Of a stretch of 64,000 bases of DNA, positions 1 to 8,355 are shown piece by piece (within the stretch, counting starts at the first letter, position 1; each line of letters begins with the position of its first letter). Both the position numbers and the translations under genes were made by a program. The stretch is from Halobellus ruber (GTDB lineage Archaea > Halobacteriota > Halobacteria > Halobacteriales > Haloferacaceae): the NCBI RefSeq assembly GCF_014212355.1, contig NZ_JACKXD010000007.1, positions 62,001 to 126,000 of the forward strand. Reading direction: 5' to 3'. The notes below the pieces were generated by a model, which was not told the DNA's origin, made no database searches, and saw nothing but the letters and a program-made list of their open reading frames with translations.

Positions 1-2
1 AT

Positions 3-116
3 CTGTATCAGCCCCACGAGTGGACCCATCCGGTCATAGGTGACGCCCTCGGTGTCATCAACACCATCCGGGACGTCGAAGGGCGGCTGCTGGCCATCGT
101 GGTCGATCAGAGGTGA
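3..116 (+). CDS. C-terminal end of an unknown protein, cut by the window start
   Basis: A reading frame enters from outside the window and runs 37 codons to a TGA at 114-116. The visible residues begin LYQPHEWTHPVIGDAL and end AIVVDQR. The family is not recognised. It could also be a chance open frame, since the bases after it up to about 370 show no gene I can support and the neighbouring genes are broken fragments. Confidence 0.25.
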   Translation: MYQPHEWTHPVIGDALGVINTIRDVEGRLLAIVVDQR

Positions 117-373
117 TCTTAGTAGGTCCGCGAGTGGTCTGCGCCAAGCGAGGGCAACACAGCCCTCCTGGTCCACCGTGGAGACGATCTAACGTTCCAG
201 ATCATCGGTTTCTGGATGTCTAAGAGAGTACGAGTCTTCCGGTCGTCAAGCCGCTGGCTCATAAACCAGTTCGGTGTGCTCAGTTTGCGGTGATGAAGCC
301 ATAGTCAACCCATCGGGAACGCGGTTGCCGGCACGGCTGACCGCAATAACCACGCGCGAATCACCGAGGTCCT

Positions 374-613
374 ATGTGTCGTCATAGATGCCGGGCACAG
401 ATCCGACAGAAGAACCTCGATGTATTCAACCCTCAACAGCGCGTTATATACGACATGGCTCGCGAGCACAGCCCGGTCGGATCGAGCGAGACCCACGAGC
501 GCTACTCCGAGTTCGTCGATAATCCGCGAACGAAGTGGACTATCCGCAGGTACCTCTCGAAGGGGGACCAGTACAACCCTCTCAAGACGGAAGGCAAGAG
601 CCGGGATGATTAA
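374..613 (+). pseudogene. Orc1/Cdc6-type C-terminal winged-helix fragment
   Basis: The 79-residue frame carries sequence such as YDMAREHSPVGSSE and PRTKWTIRRYLSKGDQYN. From memory this resembles the DNA-binding winged-helix tail of haloarchaeal Orc1/Cdc6 initiators, in which two helices are followed by a basic Y-L-S-K turn. The AAA+ ATPase part is absent upstream and the frame stops shortly after KTEGKSRDD, so this is a remnant. Other orc-like remains lie at 40.5-41.1 kb and 62.1-62.5 kb, and an intact gene lies at 60.4 kb, so initiator genes have been gained and lost repeatedly here. Confidence 0.5.
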
Positions 614-628
614 TCCTTTATATGGAAG

Positions 629-690
629 TGTTCAAATAAGCGAGTCGAGGCTTTCGAGGTATCTTTCTCCGAATCAGTCTTATTTGAACA
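629..690. repeat. 12-bp perfect inverted repeat, 38-bp spacer
   Basis: TGTTCAAATAAG at 629-640 is matched by CTTATTTGAACA at 679-690. It lies between two gene fragments and could be an operator or the ends of a tiny insertion. No flanking target duplication is obvious. Confidence 0.5.
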
Positions 691-719
691 GTACCCTTTC
701 TATATTGCCGGAAGTTTTG

Positions 720-1290
720 TTGGTGCCACACACAGGGATGTACTGTTTTACGTGTTCGTGGAACTCGAGCAGTACCGGCGTTGCTAGCCACAGACGCGCT
801 CAAGTGGGACGACGTCTTGCAAATCGATGGGGGTACCTTGGTGCTCCTCGGGGGTGGACTTGCACTCGCAGATGGCTTGGCAGCGACTGACGCGACACAG
901 TGGCTCGCAGAACTCACTTTCGTAGTCCTACCGGTGTATCTTTCCCTGTCTCGTTCTTGTGGTGATTAGCATCATAGTGTTCCTTAGCGAACTCGCTCGA
1001 ATACAGCTGCAGTCGGGACATTTGCGTCGATCCCCATCACCATTGGTCCCCGGTACGCGACCGTTCTGAATACGACAGGCAAGGGTGCAGCTGTCTTCTT
1101 GGCAATGACGGGCGCTGTCACTGCGAGTTTTTGATTCGTAGTCCCAGTTGCAACGCCTCCGAGCGCCATTGCATTCGGGACCGGAACTATGCCCCGAGAA
1201 CATATGCTCCGTGCTGGGGTCCAGTTGGACAGACTGATGATTCTTCTATCAGCGGTGGTCATTCTCGGTGATTTCGTGTTCCTCTGAGTA
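720..1290 (+). pseudogene. Broken SLC13-family (DASS) anion/Na+ symporter, C-terminal half
   Basis: Two frames together give stretches typical of the last third of SLC13 sodium-coupled dicarboxylate/sulfate carriers. One runs LATDALKWDDVLQIDGGTLV then LLGGGLALADGL at about 780-930. After a frame change near 985-1000 come NTAAVGTF and, later, PPSAIAFGTGTMPREH. Family members keep the SNTA and P-P-N/S-A-I-A motifs in the second substrate loop. The N-terminal membrane half is missing and at least one frameshift separates the pieces, so it cannot make a working carrier. Confidence 0.6.
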
Positions 1291-1354
1291 CCTCCACGAA
1301 TACTGGACGAAATCTCCCTATATAAGCTCCTACTACCCAGATATCTGTGGAGAA

Positions 1355-1362
1355 TTTATATA
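1355..1362 (+). promoter_or_regulatory. TATA box for the histone-fold gene
   Basis: TTTATATA lies 26-33 bases before the ATG at 1388. That spacing predicts transcription starting at or next to the start codon (leaderless mRNA). Confidence 0.6.
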
Positions 1363-1387
1363 CTCATCATCAGAAATCGTGGACGAA

Positions 1388-1555
1388 ATGTCTGACCTAA
1401 CCGTCAAAGTAGCCGTGAAGGACGCACTCTCGGAGCACAGCGTCTCGGCAGATTTCTACGATGCCCTCGATGAGGAGGTCGCCGAACTGCTCAACGACGC
1501 CGCAGAGCGGGCTGAGGCCACCGACCGAAAGACGGTCCAGCCTCGCGACCTGTAG
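1388..1555 (+). CDS. Small DUF1931 / archaeal histone-fold protein
   Basis: A 55-residue acidic protein, MSDLTVKVAVKDAL through DRKTVQPRDL. The closing signature DRKTVQPRDL and the helix pattern match the haloarchaeal DUF1931 group, which has a histone fold and probably binds DNA. I chose ATG 1388 because the TATA box sits about 30 bases before it; an upstream in-frame extension to 1268 would read through that promoter. It stands alone and is followed by the exonuclease VII pair. Confidence 0.8.
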   Translation: MSDLTVKVAVKDALSEHSVSADFYDALDEEVAELLNDAAERAEATDRKTVQPRDL

Positions 1556-1629
1556 ACCGAGGAATCACAGCAGACCCGTCACTCGGACGTAGCTTTTTGA
1601 GGTTCTTGTTCAAAGGTTACCAGACGTGT

Positions 1630-2682
1630 ATGGCTGAGGCACCGAATACTGACCGGCAGGCGGTCGAGCCTGAGACTGGAGAGGTCCTTAGTGTATCCCA
1701 ACTGAACGACCGGATTGCGTCGGTCATTGAGGACGCGCCTGCCCTCGACGGTGTCGGCTGTATTGGCGAGGTCACGGATCTCCATCAGAACAGTACGGCG
1801 CTCTATTTCACCCTCACTGACGGCAACGCCGAGCTTTCCTGTATGATCTGGGCGAACCGCTATCGGAAGGTGGATGCCGACCTTGAGGACGGAACTGAGG
1901 TCATCCTCGAAGGCGATATCGACTACTGGACTGAGGGTGGGAAAATCGACCTCAAGCCGTGGGAGGTGATCGTCGTCGGCGACGGCGACCAAGCGGCCGC
2001 CGTCGAGCGGCTACGAAGCGAACTCGAAGAACGTGGCTGGTTCGACGACGAGCAGAAACAACGTCCGCCGGCGTTTCCGGAACGGGTCGGTGTCGTGACC
2101 TCACTCCGGGGCGACGCTCGCTACGACATCCAGAGCGCGATCCACGAGCAGGACCCTACCGTCGACATCCTAGTGAAGGATGCGACCGTCCAGGGGTCGG
2201 AGGCACCGAAGTCCATCGCGAACGGGATTCACCATCTGGACCGGTCAGAGGACGTCGATGCGATCATCGTCGGCCGCGGTGGCGGGAGCGATTCGAACCT
2301 CCAAGCATTCAATACCGAACGGGTCGCGGAAGCGATCTTCACCGCGAACACGCCGGTCGTGACTGCCATCGGCCATACTGACGACCGACTGATCGCGGAT
2401 CGGGTGGCGGACATAGCCGCGATCACGCCGACCGCCGCCGGCGAGTACATCGCGAAGTCGCGGACTGACTTCCTCGCCAGCGAGATTGAGCCGCTGGAGC
2501 AACAGTTGGAGGCCGCCTACGAGACCTTCGAGCAGGAGCACGAACACGAACAGGAACTGGCCGAGGCGGTTGAAGAAGCGACGGCTTCCGAGGGCCTTCC
2601 GCCGATCTACTACAAGGCCGCGATTGCTGTCCTCCTCCTGCTGTTGTTGCTCATTACTGCCCTCTGGTTGGGAGTGCTCTGA
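1630..2682 (+). CDS. xseA: Exodeoxyribonuclease VII large subunit with C-terminal membrane segment
   Basis: A 350-residue protein. An N-terminal OB-fold (about residues 20-115) binds single-stranded DNA. The nuclease core follows, with FPERVGVVTS near residue 150, GRGGGSDSNLQAFN near 213 and AIGHTDDRLIAD near 246, all hallmarks of XseA. ExoVII degrades single-stranded DNA to oligonucleotides. In bacterial XseA a long coiled coil follows for XseB binding. Here it is cut to about 60 acidic residues and ends in a hydrophobic helix (about residues 328-350, eight consecutive Leu/Ile-rich positions), suggesting membrane attachment. ATG 1630 is preferred over 1597 because the OB-fold begins just after it. 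xseB starts one base after its stop, so the two are co-transcribed. Confidence 0.9.
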   Translation: MAEAPNTDRQAVEPETGEVLSVSQLNDRIASVIEDAPALDGVGCIGEVTDLHQNSTALYFTLTDGNAELSCMIWANRYRKVDADLEDGTEVILEGDIDYWTEGGKIDLKPWEVIVVGDGDQAAAVERLRSELEERGWFDDEQKQRPPAFPERVGVVTSLRGDARYDIQSAIHEQDPTVDILVKDATVQGSEAPKSIANGIHHLDRSEDVDAIIVGRGGGSDSNLQAFNTERVAEAIFTANTPVVTAIGHTDDRLIADRVADIAAITPTAAGEYIAKSRTDFLASEIEPLEQQLEAAYETFEQEHEHEQELAEAVEEATASEGLPPIYYKAAIAVLLLLLLLITALWLGVL

Positions 2683-2683
2683 G

Positions 2684-2866
2684 ATGGCGAAGGACCCCGA
2701 TATCAAACGGCGGATGGATCGCGTCGAGGAGATCATCGACCAGTTCGATGCGGATGAGGAGTCGCTCGAGGACGGCCGTGAGTTCTACGACGAGGGCCAG
2801 GAATTGTTGGCTGAAATCCGGGAACGGCTCCAAGACGGGGACGGTGAGGTCATCGAAATCGAGTAG
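2684..2866 (+). CDS. xseB: Exodeoxyribonuclease VII small subunit
   Basis: A 60-residue, almost all-helical acidic protein (MAKDPDIKRRMDRVEEIID at the N-terminus, with DGREFYDEGQELL in the middle). Its size and the L-E-x-G-x-x-x-Y-x-E-G pattern match XseB, several copies of which coat the XseA helix in the ExoVII complex. The start follows the xseA TGA by one base, implying translational coupling. How it docks on the shortened XseA tail is not clear from sequence. Confidence 0.85.
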   Translation: MAKDPDIKRRMDRVEEIIDQFDADEESLEDGREFYDEGQELLAEIRERLQDGDGEVIEIE

Positions 2867-3330
2867 CTAACCCAGCAGTCGATATGTTGTCGGAAATTTA
2901 ACCAACAACCGATCGGCATAATTGGTGTCTGTTGGTTAAGACGTAGCAGCTCCGAACAACTTACAGAACTAATTACAGGGTTCCCATCACGACGGTTTGC
3001 AGCCGGCGGGACGCATCGAAGCGATCCAAGATACAGCAGGTTCAGAGATAGCGGGCGCTGATGGACCCGTCACTCAGGGGCTCAACTGTGAGGTTTACTC
3101 TGTCGTGGGGTGGTGCGACGGTCACTACTGGTCGAAGGGTTGCCGCTGCTCGGAGGCCTGACAGCGGTTGATCCCGTCAGCAGTTATCTCGATGTACAGG
3201 GCGGCTCACATCCCGCATAGTGGAGACAGGTGATCCGATAAGCGTTGGTTTGGCCGTTGTCGACGTATCTAATCCGGAGTGGCCGTAGATACGATTACGT
3301 TGGATGCCGATTCCGGCCGAGAATCGTTAG
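2867..3330. other. Intergenic stretch with one paired-arm repeat
   Basis: 464 bases between the convergent xseB and peptidase genes. They hold the first copy of the TTAACCAACA inverted repeat (2898-2939). The rest has short open frames, one encoding a Cys-rich LNCEVYSVVGWCDGHY-like piece near 3090-3160, that I cannot support as a gene. Confidence 0.5.
2898..2939. repeat. TTAACCAACA inverted repeat, copy 1
   Basis: TTAACCAACA at 2898-2907 and TGTTGGTTAA at 2930-2939, 22-bp spacer. It is one of six copies in the window. No gene starts downstream of this one. Confidence 0.85.
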
Positions 3331-5217
3331 TTAGCCGTTCCCAGTGGCTGTCCCCGCCGTCCCGACGCGTCGCTCAAGGAAATTATCAAGGATCCTGAAC
3401 AGGCGAATCTTCTGGTCGATATCGGAGGAAGCGTGGCCCTCCTCGCCGAGTTCGACGAACTCGTAGTCGCCCGCGTCACCGCGTTCGTAGCCCAACTCCT
3501 GGAGGCGATCGTCATAGAGCCGCGCCTGCTCCACCGGAACGCGGCGGTCGTTGACGCCGTGGACCAACAACAGCGGACACTCGAGGTTCTCAGCGTACTC
3601 GACAGGCGAGCGTTCCCGATACAGTTCAGGATTCTCCTCGGGTGTTCCGAGGTTCTTCTCCATCAATTCGGTGCGGAAATGTGGCATCGTCGTTTCGTAC
3701 ATTCGTTCGAGGTCAGTCAGCCCGATCCACGCGATGCCGGCGGCGTAGAGGTCCGGGTACTGGACGGTCTGCCAGTAGGCCGAATAGCCACCGTAGGAGC
3801 CGCCGAAGACGACCACCCGGTCGGGATCAAGGAAGTCGTTCTCGGCGAGCGCGTGTTCCGTACCGACGGCTACGTCGCCCTGTTCGGCACCACCCCAGTC
3901 GTCGTAAAGTTCCTCGACGAACTCGCGGCCGCGGCCCGTCGACCCACGATAATTGACCTGCAGGACGGAGAAGCCGCGCGAGACCAGGAACTGGGTATAG
4001 AGATCAAACCTGCGGTAGTCGGCCGCACGCGGGCCACCGTGTGGGTTGACGATGAGCGGCGACGGCCGCTCGCCCGAGTCGTATAGCAACCCCTCGATCT
4101 CTAGTGTGTCGTAGGGGGCATATTCGATGGCGGCCTGTCGCGTCTCGGGGACGCCGTTGGATTCGAAGGTAAAGAAATCGGCGTCGGTGAAATCATCCGG
4201 CGAGAACGGGCCATAGTCCGCGGCTAGCAGCGTGTCCGTCGTGTCGTCGGTCAGCTCGTACACGAGCAGATCCGGCCGCGTGCTTGGCGTGGTGTGACTG
4301 ACGAGCAGGCGGTCGTCGTCGATCTGTGTCGTCCCCCGCGCGGAGAACGTTGCGAAGCCTTCAGAGAGGTCGAGTTCGCGCGAGCTGCCGTCCAGGTTGT
4401 AGACGACCGGGACGACCGCCGCGTCGCGCGTTCGGTGGACGAGAAACCGCTCGCCGTCGGCGAGGAAGGCGACCGGTGATTCCTCCGAATCGGATCCGTA
4501 CCACGTCACGTCCCCCGTCTCGAAGTCGTAGACGCCGGCGCGACCGAAGTTGGTGGAGTTGTCGGAGACGAGCAGCGCCGAGCCGTCGGGCGAGAAGTCG
4601 ACGGGTGAGGCCTCCGCACCCGTCTCGCCGATCTCCAAGTTCCGGGGGTTCGACCCGTCGGCATCCATCACGTACACGTCTTGATTCTCGAAGTCGTCCG
4701 CCTCGTTGGTTGCGAAGGCGACACGCTCCTCGTCGGGTGAGAGCGTCGCGCTCGTAGCAGCACGCTCGTAGTTGGTGAGTTTCGTCGTCTCTTCGGTGTC
4801 GCGATCGTGGCGATAGACGTTCATTTGGCCGTCACGCGAGGACCCGAAGTAGAGGACGCGGCCGTCGTCGCTCACCGCTTGGAGGACGTTCTGCCCGTCC
4901 TGTTCGACGACGGGGTCGACGGTCCCATCGCGGTCGACGACGTGAATGTCGTTCTGTTCGTTGCCACCCTCGTCCATATGGAAGAACACCTCGTTGCTCG
5001 TTCCCCATTTCAGATACCAGCGGGCGTTGCGCGGCACCTCGCCGTCGGTGACGCGCTCTCTATTGCCGGTCGCGATGTCGATAAGATGGAGTTCGTTGCA
5101 GCCGGAGCCGTCGTAATAGACGGCGACGGTCGACCCGTCGGGCGAGACGGTCGGATGGTGGAAACCGGGGAGCCCCGCGAGTTCTTCGAGGACGTTCTCT
5201 ACATCGTCAATCGGCAT
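3331..5217 (-). CDS. S9-family prolyl oligopeptidase / acylaminoacyl peptidase
   Basis: A 628-residue serine peptidase with no signal peptide, so probably cytoplasmic. Residues 1 to about 370 hold WD40/beta-propeller-like repeats (SPDGS, SPDEE, SPDGSALLVS), which screen substrate size. The alpha/beta-hydrolase domain follows, with the nucleophile in GGSYGGYS near residue 470, the acid in HGVNDRRVP near 554 and the histidine in EEGHASSD near 594. The family cleaves short peptides after proline or removes N-acyl residues. ATG at 5217 (MPIDDVENVLEELAG) fits family starts. An extension to 5355 exists, but its extra 46 residues look unlike the family. It converges with xseAB and forms no operon. 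Confidence 0.88.
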   Translation of the reverse strand: MPIDDVENVLEELAGLPGFHHPTVSPDGSTVAVYYDGSGCNELHLIDIATGNRERVTDGEVPRNARWYLKWGTSNEVFFHMDEGGNEQNDIHVVDRDGTVDPVVEQDGQNVLQAVSDDGRVLYFGSSRDGQMNVYRHDRDTEETTKLTNYERAATSATLSPDEERVAFATNEADDFENQDVYVMDADGSNPRNLEIGETGAEASPVDFSPDGSALLVSDNSTNFGRAGVYDFETGDVTWYGSDSEESPVAFLADGERFLVHRTRDAAVVPVVYNLDGSSRELDLSEGFATFSARGTTQIDDDRLLVSHTTPSTRPDLLVYELTDDTTDTLLAADYGPFSPDDFTDADFFTFESNGVPETRQAAIEYAPYDTLEIEGLLYDSGERPSPLIVNPHGGPRAADYRRFDLYTQFLVSRGFSVLQVNYRGSTGRGREFVEELYDDWGGAEQGDVAVGTEHALAENDFLDPDRVVVFGGSYGGYSAYWQTVQYPDLYAAGIAWIGLTDLERMYETTMPHFRTELMEKNLGTPEENPELYRERSPVEYAENLECPLLLVHGVNDRRVPVEQARLYDDRLQELGYERGDAGDYEFVELGEEGHASSDIDQKIRLFRILDNFLERRVGTAGTATGNG

Positions 5218-5363
5218 CTCACGCGGAGTAACGGCTGGCTCCGTCCTGAAGGTTTGGTTACACGACCACCATCGGTCCCGAAACTGAAGCGGGCCGGAGG
5301 ATCGGATCACACGCGATATTAGTGCTTCGATGTTCCGGAGTGTTTTTGATGTCATAAGCGCTA

Positions 5364-5633
5364 ATGTCGCAGTTACACTTACCCAGCTCCGACGAGCTTG
5401 CCACCGTGTCCTTCGAGCAAGATGGCGCGGAAGTCGGTAACAGTATCATTAAGGCGAACCCGCTGCCCGCCGCGGCCCGACACGCCGACACCCCCCTTAC
5501 GATCGACGTGACTGGCGGTGTGCTCACTCAGGTCACGTACGAACCGGATCGACCTGCAACTCGCGAACAACCCGTTCAAGACCGGTTCGACCAACTCTCA
5601 TCCCGCCCACCGCGTGATAACGACCGAACCTGA
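5364..5633 (+). CDS. Doubtful small ORF in a gene-poor stretch
   Basis: An 89-codon frame (MSQLHLPSSDELATV at the start) between the peptidase and the conjugation block. I recognise no domain and there is no clear promoter. An overlapping frame of similar length exists on the other strand, so either or both may be chance. The following 250 bases up to 5883 contain AT-rich patches (5750-5800) that may be promoter DNA for the downstream block and nothing else I can name. Confidence 0.2.
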   Translation: MSQLHLPSSDELATVSFEQDGAEVGNSIIKANPLPAAARHADTPLTIDVTGGVLTQVTYEPDRPATREQPVQDRFDQLSSRPPRDNDRT

Positions 5634-5883
5634 CCCCGTACGCTGTCGATCCACAACTACCGTAGTGCCAACTGTCCCGGAGCATTCAACGTAGTCAGCG
5701 CAGTACGGAATGGATGGAATACATTTTTTCCCCGTTGGCTGCTGTATTCCCCACCAGATTTCGATATAAATTGGGATTATCTCGATTTAATCGGCATTAA
5801 CTACCGACTGCCACTTTCAACCTCCCCTGAATAGCAGCCGGTGTGCACCAATACAGGATGGGTGCATTCGAATTCCCACAACT

Positions 5884-6162
5884 ATGATCACCAGATCGGT
5901 CACGATCGAAGAGGTCGACGACCTGTACTTGACGTGGCACGACCACATCAACGCTTCCGCCCTCTACCGCCGGGCCCTCCACGAAGAGATGACCGTTCGC
6001 GGTGTCGACCCCGACGAACTCCGGACGCTTCTCGAACGGGCCCGCGAGCAGGGATACACGTTCGACGAGATTGCTGAGAATACCAACCGCTTTGCCGATC
6101 TCCAGTCACTCGTAGAGAACCAACAGTCCCAACGACCGGCTGGTAACGGTGCTGATGAGTAA
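5884..6162 (+). CDS. Hypothetical protein at the head of the conjugation-like block
   Basis: A 92-residue acidic, helical, soluble protein (MITRSVTIEEVDDLYLTWHD at the start) with no membrane segment or zinc motif. The family is not recognised. It ends six bases before the next gene and so belongs to the same transcription unit as the secretion genes. Possible roles are a regulator or a cytoplasmic accessory factor. AT-rich DNA at about 5755-5800 is the probable promoter region. Confidence 0.55.
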   Translation: MITRSVTIEEVDDLYLTWHDHINASALYRRALHEEMTVRGVDPDELRTLLERAREQGYTFDEIAENTNRFADLQSLVENQQSQRPAGNGADE

Positions 6163-6167
6163 CCCGT

Positions 6168-6587
6168 ATGTCACGTGAGCAGCCTCCCTCCAACCCGGAT
6201 CATAGTACCGACACCTGGTCACTACTGACCGGTGCGATCCCCCGGCAGGCGGCGTTCACCGTCATCATCCTGTGCCTAGTTGCCGTCCAACCGGCCGCTG
6301 CGCAGAGTAACGCCGTCTGTAGTGCCGATAATCTCCCGAGTATGATTGAAGGGTTCTTCCAGCTAACGACCGCGCTGGGGATCGTCGGCCTCGCCATCGT
6401 GTGGCAAGCGGATTCGCTCATCGAGATGTTTACGCTGAATCCGGAGCAGAAGAAGGGGCTCAAACGGCACAAGCGGTCGGCGATGAAATCCGCGGTCGTC
6501 CTCGTTGTCTTAGGCCCCCTGTATACGGTCGCTGGCTCTACGATGAGCCTTCCACTGGCACAATGCGTCAACCTGGCCCCCTGGTGA
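6168..6587 (+). CDS. Small two-helix membrane protein, VirB2/TrbC pilin-like
   Basis: A 139-residue protein with a signal-like hydrophobic segment (about residues 28-46, ending QPAAAQS, a plausible cleavage site) and two more hydrophobic helices near 66-84 and 106-126. A basic loop (EQKKGLKRHKRSAMK) lies between them. This size, signal peptide and hairpin topology are those of VirB2/TrbC pilins of type IV secretion systems. The assignment is by topology and position (before VirB6-, VirB3- and VirB4-like genes), not by sequence identity. Two cysteines could form a disulfide outside the cell. Confidence 0.55.
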   Translation: MSREQPPSNPDHSTDTWSLLTGAIPRQAAFTVIILCLVAVQPAAAQSNAVCSADNLPSMIEGFFQLTTALGIVGLAIVWQADSLIEMFTLNPEQKKGLKRHKRSAMKSAVVLVVLGPLYTVAGSTMSLPLAQCVNLAPW

Positions 6588-6615
6588 CCCTCCCACAGGT
6601 CTCGGTGCAAGCTCA

Positions 6616-8352
6616 ATGAAGCAGCAAACCCTCCCCGTACTGACGGTCAGTTTGCTCCTGACCAGTCTAGTCACGGGTATCGTCGCCGCTGACCCACCGC
6701 GACCGGGCACGGAGGGGAATGGACTCACGGAAAACGAGTCGACAACGCTGTGGTCCCGCGATTCGGACACCTACATCAGCCAGGAGGAGTACCGCCAGCG
6801 GTACGGGGAGAATCGCTCTGCCATCCATCAGGTCGCGAATGGGACGGATATTACGTTCAAACGGCCGCCCGCGACAGCGGCGACGTGGACGCGGAACGAC
6901 TTCGAGGACCTCGACGCCGGCGGCCCGGATACGTCCGTGCATCCACCGCACGCAGACCTCGAGGACGGCGTCTTCATCGAGGATGCTCACGCAACGATCT
7001 TCGCGGTCCAGCCCTCTACTCGTGGCCACCTCGAGTCCGGTGAAACCCCACTATACATCGCACCGAATGGGACGCTGCGCGGGTTCGTTGATTACCGCGT
7101 TCGCGTTCCTAACGGGAGCTCCTCCAGCAACACGACGATCTCGTGGTCGCTCACGGAGCACGAAATCGAAGACGTCCGCTTAAAGACGGACAGCGAGACC
7201 ATCGCCGAGCGTGACGGAGCCCATACGCCGGCCCTCGACTACCAGATTGAGGACGACTGGAGTGCAAATCTCACGCTGGAAGCGAAGATACGCGTCCGGC
7301 TGAAAAAAACCGTCAGGACCGACCTGGGTGACCGGACGGACATCGACGTTACCTATCGGACGGAAACACGGGACGTCTCCGATTCGATCGCCGTCGAGAT
7401 CTACGACCTCTCGGCGTCCCCCTACTACGCCGAGTATCCGAACGGTGACGCCGGCGTGGCCATCTTCCAGTCGCGGCCGTGGCAGGGGTACACGCTCACG
7501 GAGGACGGTGAGGCACGGGTCCGTGGCGTCTGGCGGTTCTACACCGCTCGGAACACCAACTGGGATACGCTCGTTCGGTCGAATCGGACTGCTAGTGCGA
7601 CCGTTCAGTCGGATGCGATTCCGGTGTACGTTCACGCCTATCCCTCGCGGATCGGGCCGCGGGCTGAACCAGTTCGCGATGGCCCAGAGATTATCGACAC
7701 TTGGGGCAATGATCGACCGTCTCCGGACGAAACTCTCGGCGAGAACATCAACACCGATATCGTCAACCAGTTGTACACGACGACGGATGGCCTCGCTGTC
7801 CGCACCGAGACAGTCGACCGCGATGCGCTCCAGGTAGCGGGGATCGTCCGTGGGGTGAACGCCTCGATTGTGGCGCCTGACCCTGGCTCTGAGCGACAGC
7901 TCCGCCGCAGTACTCTGACTGTTGAGATCCTTCGGCAGAACGAAAGCCAAGCCACACTCCGCATCGAACTCCGGGACAGCGAGACCGGCGCACCAATCAT
8001 TCTCAGCGATCCCGACCGACAATATCCAATCGGCGGGAACACTCGTAACGGCTACATCTCCATCGCAGATCAGCGCGTCGAAACCAACGCTTCAGGGGTA
8101 GCGATCGTGACGATCGACGAGCCGGGGATCTACACGGCTCGGTACCACCCAGGCTCGTGGCTCGGGCACGACCCCGCGTATGTGAGTGCGACGGCAACTG
8201 CTCGGTGGCATCCGCTCGGCACCATCGACGGTTGGTTCGCGTTCATTTTCGAGGTCAGCTGGCAGCTCATCCCGTTTCTTGTGATGTTCTACGCAGGCAA
8301 GCGGCTCCTCCGAATGCTCGGTCCAGAAGATATCTTCCAATGGAACCCATAG
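6616..8352 (+). CDS. Large secreted, C-terminally anchored protein of the conjugation block
   Basis: A 578-residue protein with an N-terminal signal peptide (MKQQTLPVLTVSLLLTSLVT, then GIVAADPP), a long extracellular part rich in Asn-Gly/Asn-x-Ser/Thr sites and beta structure, and a C-terminal membrane helix (about residues 543-562, WQLIPFLVMFYAGKR). The domain family is not recognised. The domain near residues 430-540 (RQNESQATLRIELRDSETGAP) looks like an Ig or carboxypeptidase-regulatory-like fold. Its place between pilin-like and VirB6-like genes suggests a surface part of the mating apparatus, perhaps replacing bacterial VirB5/VirB10-type adhesins. Confidence 0.6.
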   Translation: MKQQTLPVLTVSLLLTSLVTGIVAADPPRPGTEGNGLTENESTTLWSRDSDTYISQEEYRQRYGENRSAIHQVANGTDITFKRPPATAATWTRNDFEDLDAGGPDTSVHPPHADLEDGVFIEDAHATIFAVQPSTRGHLESGETPLYIAPNGTLRGFVDYRVRVPNGSSSSNTTISWSLTEHEIEDVRLKTDSETIAERDGAHTPALDYQIEDDWSANLTLEAKIRVRLKKTVRTDLGDRTDIDVTYRTETRDVSDSIAVEIYDLSASPYYAEYPNGDAGVAIFQSRPWQGYTLTEDGEARVRGVWRFYTARNTNWDTLVRSNRTASATVQSDAIPVYVHAYPSRIGPRAEPVRDGPEIIDTWGNDRPSPDETLGENINTDIVNQLYTTTDGLAVRTETVDRDALQVAGIVRGVNASIVAPDPGSERQLRRSTLTVEILRQNESQATLRIELRDSETGAPIILSDPDRQYPIGGNTRNGYISIADQRVETNASGVAIVTIDEPGIYTARYHPGSWLGHDPAYVSATATARWHPLGTIDGWFAFIFEVSWQLIPFLVMFYAGKRLLRMLGPEDIFQWNP

Positions 8353-8355
8353 TCT

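Noticed and set aside
3433-5322. Plus-strand genes opposite the S9 peptidase
   Set aside because: They mirror the peptidase frame. The peptidase has its complete catalytic triad and propeller repeats.
5258-5594. Minus-strand genes overlapping 5364-5633
   Set aside because: They start inside the peptidase leader or have no promoter and no recognisable sequence. Only the plus frame is listed, at low confidence.
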